Translations under genes and position numbers: made by a program | NCBI RefSeq assembly: GCF_015689195.1 | Contig: NZ_CP065044.1 | Coordinates: 3,100,001 to 3,164,000 of the forward strand | DNA length: 64,000 nucleotides | Origin: Pectobacterium aroidearum | GTDB lineage: Bacteria; Pseudomonadota; Gammaproteobacteria; Enterobacterales; Enterobacteriaceae | Direction: 5' to 3' | Notes under the pieces: generated by a model | The model's input: the letters and a program-made list of their open reading frames with translations, nothing else | Database searches by the model: none | Told to the model about the DNA's origin: nothing | Part shown: positions 1 through 8,924 of the stretch, piece by piece | Position numbering within the stretch: the first letter of the stretch is position 1 | How the letters are laid out: each line of letters starts with the position of its first letter

Positions 1-2
1 CG

Positions 3-1124
3 CAGAGAAACGCGCTACTCGGATATTCGTTGATGGGGGGCAGCTTTGCTCTGGCGACGATTTTAACACTTCTGACCTTCTTCCTGCTGAGAGGTATTCT
101 CATCAAACCAATGAATCAGTTGGTCGCGAGAATTCAGCGTATTGCGCAAGGCGATCTGACTCAGATGTCAGATCGTTATGGTAGGAATGAAATCGGTACG
201 CTAGCCAGCAACGTTCAGCAAATGCAATCTTCTCTGGTAACAACCGTCACTACCGTCCGGGAAAGTGCAGATTCTATTTATCAGGGTTCAACGGAGATCT
301 CATCCGGTAACACGGACCTTTCCTCACGAACCGAGCAGCAAGCCGCCGCGCTTGAGCAGACCGCAGCCAGCATGGAGCAATTGACGGCAACGGTGAAGCA
401 AAACTCAGAAAACGCACATCACGCAAGCCAGCTCGCAGCCAATGCATCTGGAAAAGCCAAACAGGGTGGCGAGATCGTTGCAAACGTCGTCAATACGATG
501 AACAGTATTTCGGGTAGTTCAAAGAAAATCTCTGAAATTACCAATGTCATTAACAGCATTGCATTCCAAACCAATATTCTCGCGCTAAATGCCGCAGTTG
601 AAGCTGCCAGAGCGGGAGAACAAGGTCGCGGTTTTGCCGTTGTCGCCAGTGAGGTTCGTAGCCTCGCACAGCGTAGTGCACAAGCCGCAAAAGAGATTGA
701 AACGCTGATTTCCGAATCCGTCAACCTGGTCAACAGTGGTTCTATTCTGGTTGATAATGCGGGTCAGACAATGAAAGAAATCGTCGATGCGGTCACTAAC
801 GTCACTGATATCATGGGGGAAATTGCCTCTGCCTCTGACGAACAAAGCCGGGGAATCTCTCAGGTTGGCCAGGCGATATCTGAAATGGACAGCGTGACAC
901 AGCAGAATGCTGCGCTTGTTCAGGAAGCCAGTGCAGCAGCAGCCTCGCTGGAGGAGCAAGCCGCACTACTGACCCGCGCAGTTGCGACATTTAAGCTATC
1001 TAGCCATTTATCAGGCGCTCCTTCAGCACCTGGTCGGCCGAACGCTCTGGCCGCAAAGGATCGTTCCTCACTCGCCCTCCCCCGTAAAACCAATACGGAA
1101 AACGGCAACTGGGAAACGTTCTAA
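3..1124 (+). CDS. Methyl-accepting chemotaxis protein, C-terminal part (cut by window edge)
   Basis: Transmembrane chemoreceptor that signals to CheA/CheW. The frame is open to the left edge, so the periplasmic sensor domain is missing. What remains is the second membrane helix (hydrophobic stretch ending in FFLLRGILI), a HAMP linker, and the long signalling helices. The conserved hairpin tip is visible ([20 protein letters not shown], then [16 protein letters not shown]). The protein ends in NWETF, the pentapeptide that tethers the CheR/CheB adaptation enzymes, so this is a high-abundance Tsr/Tar-type receptor. Its ligand cannot be told without the N terminus. A terminator hairpin follows directly. 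Confidence 0.95.
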   Translation, partial: QRNALLGYSLMGGSFALATILTLLTFFLLRGILIKPMNQLVARIQRIAQGDLTQMSDRYGRNEIGTLASNVQQMQSSLVTTVTTVRESADSIYQGSTEISSGNTDLSSRTEQQAAALEQTAASMEQLTATVKQNSENAHHASQLAANASGKAKQGGEIVANVVNTMNSISGSSKKISEITNVINSIAFQTNILALNAAVEAARAGEQGRGFAVVASEVRSLAQRSAQAAKEIETLISESVNLVNSGSILVDNAGQTMKEIVDAVTNVTDIMGEIASASDEQSRGISQVGQAISEMDSVTQQNAALVQEASAAAASLEEQAALLTRAVATFKLSSHLSGAPSAPGRPNALAAKDRSSLALPRKTNTENGNWETF

Positions 1125-1144
1125 TACTGGATACAGCAATCACA

Positions 1145-1186
1145 GCGAGCATTGTTAACTCGGACAATGCTCGTGTGTGTTCTTTT
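1145..1186 (+). terminator. Rho-independent terminator of the chemoreceptor gene
   Basis: Perfect 10-bp stem (CGAGCATTGT at 1146-1155 with ACAATGCTCG at 1164-1173), an 8-nt loop and a T-rich tail (TGTTCTTTTT), 20 nt after the receptor stop codon. Confidence 0.85.
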
Positions 1187-1389
1187 TACTCTTCGTCCGG
1201 CAACGTCTTTGGCTCAACAAACGTACCATCTTTGCTGTCAGCCTCATTGAAAAACCAGATACCGGCTGGGTAATCTTTTAATGCAACTAAATACATTATC
1301 CCTTCCTGAAACGTTTCCACAGCCAGAATCGTCCCTTCCCGGCGCGTTTTCCCATCGGTTTTAACCGTAACCAGATCGTTCACTTTCAT
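1186..1389 (-). CDS. dsrB: DsrB family protein
   Basis: A 67-residue protein matching enterobacterial DsrB along its length: it starts [13 protein letters not shown] and keeps the central [19 protein letters not shown] block. E. coli DsrB is about the same size, its gene lies near the small RNA gene dsrA, and its function is unknown. It converges on the chemoreceptor gene. The ATG at 1389 has a weak GAG ribosome binding site about 9 nt upstream. Confidence 0.85.
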   Translation of the reverse strand: MKVNDLVTVKTDGKTRREGTILAVETFQEGIMYLVALKDYPAGIWFFNEADSKDGTFVEPKTLPDEE

Positions 1390-1599
1390 AAAATTATCTC
1401 AAAATAGCTTCTAACATCAAAAAAACAGCATTATCATTTACAGCAACGGCAGTAATAGTACCTATATGAAATGATTAATTTTATTTGTTTTTAACAACGC
1501 CATATTGACCCTCTCTGTCATTAAATATCGATTATTCAGGCAAAAAATTGATCGTTTCTATCCTAGTACATCCGACAGACTCGCAAAAGAGATTAAAAG

Positions 1600-3015
1600 T
1601 TGAACGAACTATTGAACGTTAATGAACAGAGAGATAACGATGAGTTGGACTACAATCAAGTCATAACATCAGAATGGACGCAATTAATAGCTACAACCTC
1701 ACAGAAATCTTTTAATCTACTGCGCACTATCTCCGAGCAGAAAGCGTCCGACTTTGCTGACAAGTTCTACTCCTACATGCTCAAAGATCAGGAAGCTTCA
1801 CTTTTTCTTTCCAGTCAGCAAGTTCACGATCGCCTCCATGGGTCTATGAGTAAATGGATAGCAGATATTCTGACGAATACCGGAGAGCACCTGGCTGACC
1901 TGATTAATCATCAAAAGAAAATTGGCCAGATTCATGCACGTATTGGCATTCCCGTCGATTTGGTTGAGCGCGGAGCCCGGCGTCTAAAATGGCACCTTTA
2001 TGAAGACATTGCGCAGGTCGCCGAGGATAAAGCGCTGTGTTTTGATGCCATGCGTTTTGCCTCTATCTCTATGGATATTGCCATAGAGATCATGAGTAAA
2101 ACCTATTCACAATCGCACGAGCTCGCCGCCAAAAATGAAGAATCCTATCGGCTATTTTCCATTCTAGAAAATGCCAGTATGGAAAGAGAGCGTCAGAACG
2201 CATCGCTACTCAACTGGGAAAATGCTTTTATTTTCAGCGTTGCAACAGGTACGCCTCTTTCCAGCATCCAGGACCTAAGTGATTCAGAGTTCGGTCTGTG
2301 GTTTAACCATAAGGGAAAATCCAGTTTCAGTAACATTCAGGGAATACGCACTATCGCCTCGATCATAACGGAAACGGATGAGTATATTCGCGGCTATAGC
2401 ACTACCGCACTACTGACGCAGCAGGATTATGCTCCGCTGCTTAAAGCAGTCAGAAGCAAGATTTATAAAATAAACATGCTTTTGGGATCGCTATTTGACG
2501 AAGTCCAAAAGCTGGAAAGTGGTAAGGATACGTTGACCCTTCTGCTAAACCGTCGCTTCCTGCCAACCATTCTTCGGCATGAAATATCGCTGGCAATGCA
2601 CTCAAGTACTCCGCTCAGCATCGCCATGATTGATATTGACCATTTTAAAACCGTCAATGACACCTATGGCCATGCTGCTGGCGATAACATCCTGAAAAGG
2701 ATTGCAGAAGTGCTGTATGAAAGTACGAGAAACAGCGACTATGTTTTCCGTTACGGCGGGGAAGAATTCATGATCGTGCTTATTGAGACGCCCAAAGTCG
2801 CCGCCCACACCATCATCGAGCGACTGAGAAAGAAAATTCAGGATCACCCTATTCATCTTCAAAACGGCGAAAGCATTACAATGACCATAAGTGCAGGTAT
2901 CGCCGTGTACAACGGTCATCCGGATTATGAATGTCTGATAAAGGCAGCGGACGATGCACTCTATCAGGCCAAGGCCAACGGCAGAAACAGGATCGAATAC
3001 GCGCAAGAGGAATAA
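1600..3015 (+). CDS. Globin-coupled diguanylate cyclase (DosC/PccGCS type)
   Basis: Heme oxygen sensor that makes cyclic di-GMP from two GTP in the cytoplasm. Domains in order are an N-terminal sensor globin (about residues 20-180) with proximal histidine H112 in QIHARIGIP, a middle helical domain (about 190-300), and a C-terminal GGDEF domain. The active-site motif is GGEEF. An inhibitory I-site RxxD (RNSD) lies exactly five residues before it, which predicts product inhibition. The length of 471 fits the family (E. coli DosC is 460). The start is an uncommon TTG at 1600 with AAGAG upstream; no ATG lies near the N terminus, and a second TTG at 1612 is possible. In Pectobacterium the PccGCS homologue has been studied as an oxygen-responsive regulator. 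Confidence 0.92.
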   Translation: MNELLNVNEQRDNDELDYNQVITSEWTQLIATTSQKSFNLLRTISEQKASDFADKFYSYMLKDQEASLFLSSQQVHDRLHGSMSKWIADILTNTGEHLADLINHQKKIGQIHARIGIPVDLVERGARRLKWHLYEDIAQVAEDKALCFDAMRFASISMDIAIEIMSKTYSQSHELAAKNEESYRLFSILENASMERERQNASLLNWENAFIFSVATGTPLSSIQDLSDSEFGLWFNHKGKSSFSNIQGIRTIASIITETDEYIRGYSTTALLTQQDYAPLLKAVRSKIYKINMLLGSLFDEVQKLESGKDTLTLLLNRRFLPTILRHEISLAMHSSTPLSIAMIDIDHFKTVNDTYGHAAGDNILKRIAEVLYESTRNSDYVFRYGGEEFMIVLIETPKVAAHTIIERLRKKIQDHPIHLQNGESITMTISAGIAVYNGHPDYECLIKAADDALYQAKANGRNRIEYAQEE

Positions 3016-3287
3016 CTATTTTTCCTTGTTGCAAGCCTGCGTTTCTGGACACCGCCGGAAAAGAATAGCCCGCTATTCATCATCGCAGGTTTGCATCCTC
3101 CTCTAAGCAAGCCGTGTCCCCCTCAACTGAACAAATTCACAGCATAAAAACGATAAACTACCGATTTTACTAACCAACCCGCCAAAAATTTGATACATAT
3201 TCAATAAATAAGCATGATCGTCGACAATGCATCATGTAGTGAATCTTTGATAGTTTGAACTTATTTTATGCAGGGGAGGAATGAGCA

Positions 3288-3506
3288 TTGCAGCGACAGC
3301 AGGTTTCATCGTCACGAATTCATTCGATTGGGTACGATACAAAAACGCACAGCCTTGAGATAGAATTTCATAATAAAGAGATCTATCAATATGTTGGCGT
3401 GCCTGAATCTATCTATAAAAAATTTATGTCTGATGCTGTCGTCTCTAAAGGTCGTTTCTTTGATGGCGTGATAAAAGATAAATTTTTATGCCGAAAAATC
3501 AGATAG
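3288..3506 (+). CDS. KTSC domain protein
   Basis: A 72-residue protein of the KTSC family (small domain named after lysyl-tRNA synthetase C-terminal fusions), with the typical SSRIHSIGYD start and the IEFHNKEIYQYVGVPESIY core. It may bind nucleic acid but its role is not known. The start is TTG at 3288, because an in-frame stop lies two codons upstream and a strong GGGGAGGA site (3273-3280) is spaced 7 nt from it. The ATG at 3281 opens only a 24-codon frame in another phase. Confidence 0.82.
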   Translation: MQRQQVSSSRIHSIGYDTKTHSLEIEFHNKEIYQYVGVPESIYKKFMSDAVVSKGRFFDGVIKDKFLCRKIR

Positions 3507-3733
3507 ATGAAAATGTAACCATCACATCCTCGGTATTTGTCGCCGTTTCTTAACGGCGATGTGGCGATGTAAAGTGTCGCGTTGCGCCATATCAATTTGC
3601 CATTTCCGCCCTCAGTCGCCTTCCAGCATTACAACTCATCATGTGAATTAAACATATATCTAGGTGGTATCTTTTCGATAACATCCCTTCAGTTCGTGTG
3701 AGTATCTATCCTGTCTAACTACGGAGAATTCAT

Positions 3734-4090
3734 ATGATCGCATCGGATATCCAGGGGGCTAATTCTTTATTTGCCCAGACCAACAAGCACGCTATTGTGC
3801 CAGATGAAGATACTTTCAAAATGGCACTTGAGAAGGCAAAGGAAAGCGGACAGATCTCCAGACACGAGCACAGCGCTAAAGTTGAACCTCAGCGTTCAAA
3901 AGCAGCGCAAGAATTTATGGACTGGGTATCTATGTCCCATGAAGAAAGATTATTTTTCTCCGTACTTGCATCCATGGGAATATCCAAGGAGCAATATGAG
4001 GCAATGCCGTTAGAAGAACGCATGGCGTTAGACCTCAAAGTACAAGAGCGTATAAAAGAAATGGCGGAGCAAGACCAGCAGCTTGCGTAA
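3734..4090 (+). CDS. Small acidic hypothetical protein
   Basis: 118 residues with no family I can name. It is hydrophilic and rich in Glu, Lys and Met, mainly helical by eye, and has no signal peptide or membrane segment. The second half (FMDWVSMSHEERLFFSVLAS, then MGISKEQYEAMP) looks like a compact helical domain and is followed by a charged tail. The ATG at 3734 has a good GGAGAA ribosome binding site (3722-3727). It stands alone between the KTSC gene and the island boundary, so it is probably the last core-chromosome gene before island 1. Confidence 0.7.
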   Translation: MIASDIQGANSLFAQTNKHAIVPDEDTFKMALEKAKESGQISRHEHSAKVEPQRSKAAQEFMDWVSMSHEERLFFSVLASMGISKEQYEAMPLEERMALDLKVQERIKEMAEQDQQLA

Positions 4091-4357
4091 TGGCAGCAAA
4101 TGAGCCAGTTAAAGCGATACGGGTGACATCTTAGCGTCATTGACGCTTATAGCCCGTTACATTATGTAGAGGAAAGCAGCAGCCTTTTTAGATAAGAGCG
4201 ATTAGCCGAAAAACAGGAAATAGTAAGTTCCTGACTATCAGCCAGACGACATGATATCTGCCGCAAAGCTCCGATGATTGATGGTCAGAATAAAAGGTCA
4301 AAGTCGTACCGACCTAGCACTGACAAAAAATCATATTAGGAAAGCGATTTTCAGGCA

Positions 4358-4380
4358 CAAAAAAACCGCCTCTCGGCGGT
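4358..4380 (-). terminator. Rho-independent terminator beside the island boundary
   Basis: Stem ACCGCC/GGCGGT (4365-4370 with 4375-4380), loop TCTC, and a run of seven T on the minus strand. It lies just downstream of the duplicated tRNA-Leu 3' end and was probably the original terminator of the tRNA operon before island 1 inserted. Confidence 0.75.
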
Positions 4381-4424
4381 CTACGACATTGCACATAATG
4401 TGCTTGTTTTAATTCTTTTTAAAA

Positions 4425-4449
4425 CAATGGTGCCGGGACGGGACTTGAA
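4425..4449 (-). repeat. Imperfect copy of the tRNA-Leu 3' end, likely far attachment site of island 1
   Basis: The 25 bp starting CAATGGTGCC and ending CGGGACTTGAA match 31650-31675, the 3' end of tRNA-Leu including CCA, with one mismatch and one 1-nt gap. It has the same orientation as the intact tRNA and is followed by a terminator as the tRNA is, so it fits the att copy left by integration. The imperfection suggests an old insertion or a donor tRNA allele that differed. Confidence 0.75.
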
Positions 4450-4723
4450 AAATCAACCCATCTTATTGAAAATAAAGACACATCACAAGTGAAAATAGAC
4501 GATATATCCTCATTTGTATACTCAGTCTTTTTCCCTTCACACCAGCGACTACTCGCCACACAATTCAACAGTGATGTTAAAAATGTTGCGATGCAAAATC
4601 TGATGTATAAATAACATCGGTACAACTTCATTCAGCGGTTAGATGCTATCGTGGTTTAATGTAGATAGCAAAACCATTATCAAGACAGCGAGTGCATTTC
4701 TGGCAATCGGTTCACCGCTATCA

Positions 4724-4921
4724 TCAGGTCTGGGGGGCTTTAGGTTGCTCCCTGTCCTCCATAAAATCAGAAGTGGCATCCTCGGTAGCAAACCAACCAT
4801 CCCAGCCCTCCCCCGATGACGTAGTGATACGCGAGTGATCGATCACAGTTGTATCTGCGTCTTTCACATCATCGGTTAATGCAGCAGTTTTTGAGATACT
4901 ACTATTCCCTTTTTTCATCAT
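4724..4921 (-). CDS. Orphan VapB-type antitoxin, degenerate N terminus
   Basis: The C-terminal half (AALTDDVK, then GEGWDGWFATEDATSDFMED, then REQP) follows the pattern of VapB antitoxins, whose tail wraps the VapC ribonuclease. The usual N-terminal SpoVT/AbrB DNA-binding strand, normally of the type VFQSNRSQAVRLPK, is reduced to MKKGNSSISK. The chosen ATG at 4921 has GAAGAAGG just upstream; the frame continues to 4945. A vapC gene should follow on the minus strand below 4724, but no PIN-domain frame is present before the island edge. It is therefore probably a decayed, toxin-less remnant. Confidence 0.6.
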   Translation of the reverse strand: MMKKGNSSISKTAALTDDVKDADTTVIDHSRITTSSGEGWDGWFATEDATSDFMEDREQPKAPQT

Positions 4922-5043
4922 CGCCCTTCTTCCGCCAAACGACACGTGACATGCCGCATCCTCTTTTACATTACCAGATTAGCACTACAGGCATCGTAGC
5001 CAAGAGATGAGTAATCTCCATCCCACATCCAACCGGTCGATCA

Positions 5044-5880
5044 CTACCTCGCAGCCAACATCCCTGGATAATGTTTGGCGATAATGTCGTTCATCTGATC
5101 GATCAGGTCGAGACGCTTAAAGGCGAGATGCCCGGTTCCTTTCTGAAAGTAACGCACGCTAAAATACTCATCCTCGTATTCCTGCTGATGGGGATGATCG
5201 CGGATATGGTCCATCAGCCGGATGGTGACATCGACACGGTTGTCGGGGATCGGTTTACCATCCAGCAGATACAGCATACGCTCCAGATCGGCCAGTTGAT
5301 CGCGTCGCCAGCCCCAGTTCAGACCAAAGCCCCAACGGTTGTATGTCACCAGATTGCTGATGATGATTTTCTTGCCGAAGTAACAAGGGTGATTGGTCTT
5401 GTAATCCCACGATAACCCTTTGAATACGTTAATCACACCTCGCTCAAATACCTCCTGCTTGCTCTGATGAAGTTGCTCAAAGGTGCTGAGGATATTGGCT
5501 TCGCTGATGGTCGGTAACGCACCCTCATCCAGATTTTTATGCCACTGGCTACGCGCTTCAGCATCCATAAGCGACAGCATGCCGGATTTCAGCATCAGGT
5601 CGCGCCAGATATTTCGATCCAGCGTGCGGGTGATGGCTGGCATCGCCTTGTTGGGTACTTCTGTTAGCCAGCAGTCGTAGCGATGCCCCTGCTTTAACGC
5701 CCAGTCTTCAGCGGTGCCGCCACCAATAGTCGCTGTTAGTATTGAGATCGCCCGTAGCTGGTTGAGGAGCTGTTCTATCTGTTGCAGCGCAGTATCACGT
5801 CCGGTAACGATACGTTCGATATTGGTCGAGCAAATCAGCTCGGTATGTTCGGTCAAAACCTCGGGTTCAATTTGCATCAT
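5044..5880 (-). CDS. DUF4942 domain protein
   Basis: 279 residues with the DUF4942 domain over most of the C-terminal two thirds (RTLDRNIWRDLM, INVFKGLSWDYKTNHPC, GKKIIISNLV, YFSVRYFQKGTGHLAFKRLD). Such proteins are common in P4-like islands and plasmids. A role in DNA methylation or replication has been suggested for related proteins but is not established. The start is taken at the paired ATG codons (5880/5877), because the frame further upstream runs through the terminator hairpin of the preceding toxin gene. It is the last gene of the CbeA/CbtA cluster. Confidence 0.8.
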   Translation of the reverse strand: MMQIEPEVLTEHTELICSTNIERIVTGRDTALQQIEQLLNQLRAISILTATIGGGTAEDWALKQGHRYDCWLTEVPNKAMPAITRTLDRNIWRDLMLKSGMLSLMDAEARSQWHKNLDEGALPTISEANILSTFEQLHQSKQEVFERGVINVFKGLSWDYKTNHPCYFGKKIIISNLVTYNRWGFGLNWGWRRDQLADLERMLYLLDGKPIPDNRVDVTIRLMDHIRDHPHQQEYEDEYFSVRYFQKGTGHLAFKRLDLIDQMNDIIAKHYPGMLAAR

Positions 5881-5896
5881 TTGTGGTCCATACATA

Positions 5897-5929
5897 AAAG
5901 CAAATGCGCCAGCCGCTAAGGACTGGCGC
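5897..5929 (-). terminator. Terminator after cbtA
   Basis: Stem GCGCCAG/CTGGCGC (5906-5912 with 5923-5929), a 10-nt loop and a T-rich tail (TTGCTTTT) on the minus strand. It separates the toxin gene from the DUF4942 gene. Confidence 0.75.
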
Positions 5930-5994
5930 ATTATGCATCGGGGAGAGGAATAAACAGGTTTGGCGTGGTGTGACTGGAAAGTGACTCGCAGTCT

Positions 5995-6315
5995 TTATGC
6001 TTTAAGCAAGCCGGTAGCGCGTCTGGCACGGAGAATATCAACGGCGGTGAGAAACGGTGATTGCTCCTGCCAGTTAAAACCGTCGCGATCGATACGCACC
6101 AGTTCGTATTTCTCCACCAGAAAATTGACGGCATTGACCAGCGTGACGCCAGCATCGATATGCGCCTGAATGACGTTTTCCTCACAGAACGGTGTGTCGT
6201 TCAGCGTCAGGCCGTAGTGCTTTTCTAACAGGTAGGTAAGCAGTTGCTGCCAGACGGCTATAGGTGACGGGCAGGATTGCTCCTCCCGTGACGGGATTTC
6301 CGGTATGGTTTGCAT
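5995..6315 (-). CDS. cbtA: CbtA/YeeV-family toxin (type IV toxin-antitoxin)
   Basis: 106 residues resembling E. coli CbtA, YkfI and YpjF: the central block [20 protein letters not shown], the [17 protein letters not shown] block and the closing [11 protein letters not shown]. In E. coli these toxins block growth by inhibiting polymerisation of the cytoskeletal proteins MreB and FtsZ. The length fits the shorter YpjF form (109) rather than CbtA (124). It lies 69 nt downstream of the antitoxin gene, in the standard antitoxin-first order. Confidence 0.88.
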   Translation of the reverse strand: MQTIPEIPSREEQSCPSPIAVWQQLLTYLLEKHYGLTLNDTPFCEENVIQAHIDAGVTLVNAVNFLVEKYELVRIDRDGFNWQEQSPFLTAVDILRARRATGLLKA

Positions 6316-6384
6316 GGGAATATTCTCTTCAGATTAAGTCGATAAAATCAGGGAGGCGTTCAGGATGGCGAGAGAAACAACGGG

Positions 6385-6720
6385 TTATTCTGCTGCCGCA
6401 GCAGAGGGATAAATAGCAATATACACGTAACCAAAACTACCCAGCGTATCGGCTTCACAGGTCCATTCGTTGCAATGCAGCGTGATGCAGCCCTGCTGGC
6501 GGGGATTCAACTCACCCGAGCACAGTTTTTGTTCCAACTGCTTAATCATCTCCGGGAAGCAGCGTTCCAGATGACGGGCTTCCGTTTCGCTAAACGTACC
6601 GACAATGCTGGCCCGGTCTGCCAGATAATGCAGATAGTGACCTTCCTGCACCAGCCTGGCTCCGAATTGCGGCATGACGGCACGTTTTAGTCCCCATTCC
6701 GGGGTCTCCGATGATGGCAT
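6385..6720 (-). CDS. cbeA: CbeA/YeeU-family antitoxin
   Basis: 111 residues matching the YeeU/YagB/YfjZ family (PEWGLKRAVMPQFGARLVQE, HYLADRASIVGTF, ending near YVYIAIYPS). In type IV systems this antitoxin does not bind the toxin; it stabilises MreB and FtsZ filaments. It is followed by cbtA. The small yeeT-type gene that often lies between radC and cbeA in E. coli islands is absent (only 39 nt separate them). Confidence 0.88.
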   Translation of the reverse strand: MPSSETPEWGLKRAVMPQFGARLVQEGHYLHYLADRASIVGTFSETEARHLERCFPEMIKQLEQKLCSGELNPRQQGCITLHCNEWTCEADTLGSFGYVYIAIYPSAAAAE

Positions 6721-6759
6721 GATGGTTTCCTTATAAAAGAGCGGTAGTAAATGTGAGCA

Positions 6760-7233
6760 TCACAACCAGCCACGTTCAGCGAACGACACTACCTCAGTAC
6801 CGCCGACAACCAGATGATCGAGGACTCTGACGTCGAGTTGTGACAGTGAGTCCTTCAGCTTGTCGGTGATATGGCGGTCAGCCTGACTGGGCTCGGCACA
6901 GCCGGAAGGATGATTGTGTGCCAGTATCACGGCGGCGGCATTATGGCGCAGTGAGGCTTTGAGGATTTCACGTGGATGCACTTCGGTACTGTTGATACCG
7001 CCCAGTGCGATAACTTCCTTTTCTATCAGACGATGCTGGTTATCCAGATACAGCACCATAAAGACTTCACGCCCCAGACTGCTGAGTTCCAACATCAACC
7101 AGCTTTTGGTGTCCTCCGAGGTTTTAAACTGTCGCGCATTTTTTCGTACCCGTTTTTCCAGCAAGCACAACGCCATCTGGATGATGCGTTGCTCTCTGGA
7201 CGCAACGTGGCCTGCCAATGAATTACATGACAT
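6760..7233 (-). CDS. RadC-family JAB-domain protein (YeeS type)
   Basis: 157 residues with a C-terminal JAB/MPN domain: the metal-binding motif HNHPSG followed by D ten residues on ([19 protein letters not shown]), and the conserved end [10 protein letters not shown]. Island-borne RadC proteins of this size are common upstream of cbeA/cbtA. Despite the name, a DNA-repair role is not supported, and the activity is unknown. The N-terminal helical part (residues 1-35) is shorter than in chromosomal RadC. It is first in the minus-strand cluster radC-cbeA-cbtA-DUF4942. Confidence 0.88.
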   Translation of the reverse strand: MSCNSLAGHVASREQRIIQMALCLLEKRVRKNARQFKTSEDTKSWLMLELSSLGREVFMVLYLDNQHRLIEKEVIALGGINSTEVHPREILKASLRHNAAAVILAHNHPSGCAEPSQADRHITDKLKDSLSQLDVRVLDHLVVGGTEVVSFAERGWL

Positions 7234-7438
7234 GGTGGTTCCTTGTAATTGAACAGAAAGAGAGGAATGAATAGAAAAAGAGCAGGTCAGAGTAGCAATC
7301 CTATTCTTTTCAGTAACTGATATCCCTTGGCGTACTCATCGCAGCCTGTGACTGTTATGGGGCAAGGGAAAGCACGTGAGTTGGCCCATCAGATAACCTG
7401 TGGGCCAGTCATTTTCAGAGCAAATAAACAACACAACG

Positions 7439-8044
7439 TTAGGGGGCGGCAAGCGCAGAAAGCGAGCTATATCCACGTTTGATATCACAGTGCTTTGCAT
7501 TGGCATCAATCAGGGACTGACCCAACTTTTTGGCAAGCAACGTTGCTGGATACTGATAGCTCCACCCCATTGGGTTATGATCAAAGGTGCCATCGTTATA
7601 ATAGAAATGAAAAACAAATGAGCCTGTTCGATAATCCAGCATATTGGAAATCGCTTTTGCCAGATTAGCCGAGTGGAGGCTATCCATGAGCGTTTTAGCA
7701 TGGTCAGCATTGTTATTCATTTGATGAATACCACCAGGATAATACTGCACGGTCATTCCTGTTGCGCCTTCGACGTTGTCACCGTAAATCCCTTTCAGGT
7801 AGTACCGTATATTTAGCTGATTGTCTTTGGCATAACACGTCAGAACGAATTTCTCCGTGTTACGTCCCTTTTTACCGATAATGATAAAATCATCAACACC
7901 TGCCGCTATTTTGTTGTGTCTAACATCAACGGTGTCAACAACCGCATTCTTATAGCTAATTGGCTTGGGATCATAAGCAGCGGCATACAACTGAGAACTC
8001 CATAGCGATATAGCCAATAGCGTGGTTATCATTATATTTTTCAT
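7439..8044 (-). CDS. Secreted or periplasmic protein of unknown function
   Basis: 201 residues starting with a clear signal peptide (MKNIMITTLLAISLWSSQLY, cleavage likely after AYAA-like residues 20-23). The mature part is polar, with two cysteines (C69-region FVLTCYAKD and near the C terminus HCDIK) that could form a disulfide. I recognise no domain. It follows the membrane protein gene by 28 nt and is probably co-transcribed with it, which suggests a shared envelope function. Confidence 0.7.
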   Translation of the reverse strand: MKNIMITTLLAISLWSSQLYAAAYDPKPISYKNAVVDTVDVRHNKIAAGVDDFIIIGKKGRNTEKFVLTCYAKDNQLNIRYYLKGIYGDNVEGATGMTVQYYPGGIHQMNNNADHAKTLMDSLHSANLAKAISNMLDYRTGSFVFHFYYNDGTFDHNPMGWSYQYPATLLAKKLGQSLIDANAKHCDIKRGYSSLSALAAP

Positions 8045-8072
8045 ATAAATAGTCCTTTATGATGCCCTGTTG

Positions 8073-8627
8073 TTATTTTTCATCTGCGAGCGTGACATAG
8101 ATGGCGTTGTCTGCTCGTACCTCAATCGTTAACGGTTGTTTAAAACCAGAATTCATCAATGCATAGGCCTGATAAAAGCGCCCTTTAACTTCTTCTTTTA
8201 CATCAGTAACACGAATGCAATGTTCTTCAATTCCCTGACGTTTCATAATTTTTGTAACAACAGGGCAGGCACTTTGCGCCAGAAGATCTGTCCCTGACTG
8301 ACTTTTAAAATGATTACCAACCAACACGGAGAGGACAGTACAAAGCAGCCATACCTGCAATAAACGCCACGGTTTTCCTTGCCTTTCATCACGCTGACGT
8401 AGATAGACCATTGGCAATACAAACCACCAGACTGCCGGTGCCTCTTTTTCCTGTTTCATCAGTTGCAGACGATCCAGTAATACCCAAATTAGAGAAAAGA
8501 CGGTATAGAGCGTTAGGGCTACTTGTTGTGGCAGAAAAATTGCGGAAATGGCCCAGATGGCGGGAAGCCCGATAGCCATAGACCAGGCGTGACTATCATA
8601 TTTGGAAAGCGGATACGGTTTAAACAT
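8073..8627 (-). CDS. Inner-membrane protein of unknown function
   Basis: 184 residues. Three or four hydrophobic segments lie in the first 105 residues (around AWSMAIGLPAIWAISAIFLP, VALTLYTVFSLIWVLL, VWWFVLPMVYL and LLQVWLLCTVLSVLVGNHF). A soluble domain of about 80 residues with two cysteines follows, probably outside the membrane. A DUF2628-like or membrane-anchored sensor arrangement is possible but not supported. It is first in a two-gene unit with the secreted protein at 7439. Confidence 0.68.
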   Translation of the reverse strand: MFKPYPLSKYDSHAWSMAIGLPAIWAISAIFLPQQVALTLYTVFSLIWVLLDRLQLMKQEKEAPAVWWFVLPMVYLRQRDERQGKPWRLLQVWLLCTVLSVLVGNHFKSQSGTDLLAQSACPVVTKIMKRQGIEEHCIRVTDVKEEVKGRFYQAYALMNSGFKQPLTIEVRADNAIYVTLADEK

Positions 8628-8924
8628 AGTGAAGTTACCCTTTAAAAGTGAAGAAATGAATGAAATAGGAAAATAATCCTTATTAACCAGTTAATTGGAT
8701 TGAGTGGCAGAAGGAGTGGCTTTAGCTGGCTGATGAAAGATCGTATAGGGATAGCGCAAGGAGAGATAATCGTTAATTCAGATCGATATGTATAAATCGA
8801 TCGTCATTATCTATCATAAAAACGATCGATAATTATTTATTAATCGACATAAACTATCATAAATCAATGTTCGATCGTTAAAACAGATCATAACGAAAGT
8901 GATAACGCCACCACAGAAAAGGAA
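8628..8924. promoter_or_regulatory. AT-rich intergenic region with repeated ATCGAT/CGATCG and CTATCATAAA motifs
   Basis: 297 nt without a gene. From 8760 to 8885 the sequence is very AT-rich and carries at least four ATCGAT or CGATCG palindromes (near 8782, 8797, 8824 and 8873) and two copies of CTATCATAAA (near 8812 and 8853). It lies upstream of the minus-strand unit 8627-7439, so it is a likely promoter/operator region. Confidence 0.45.

Noticed and set aside
3026-3098. TGCAAGCCTGCG / CGCAGGTTTGCA inverted repeat after the cyclase gene
   Set aside because: About 50 nt lie between the arms, there is one mismatch and no T-tract; too weak to call a terminator.
4419-4631. Possible VapC partner for the VapB-like gene
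   Set aside because: The frame lacks PIN-domain acidic residues and runs over the att repeat.
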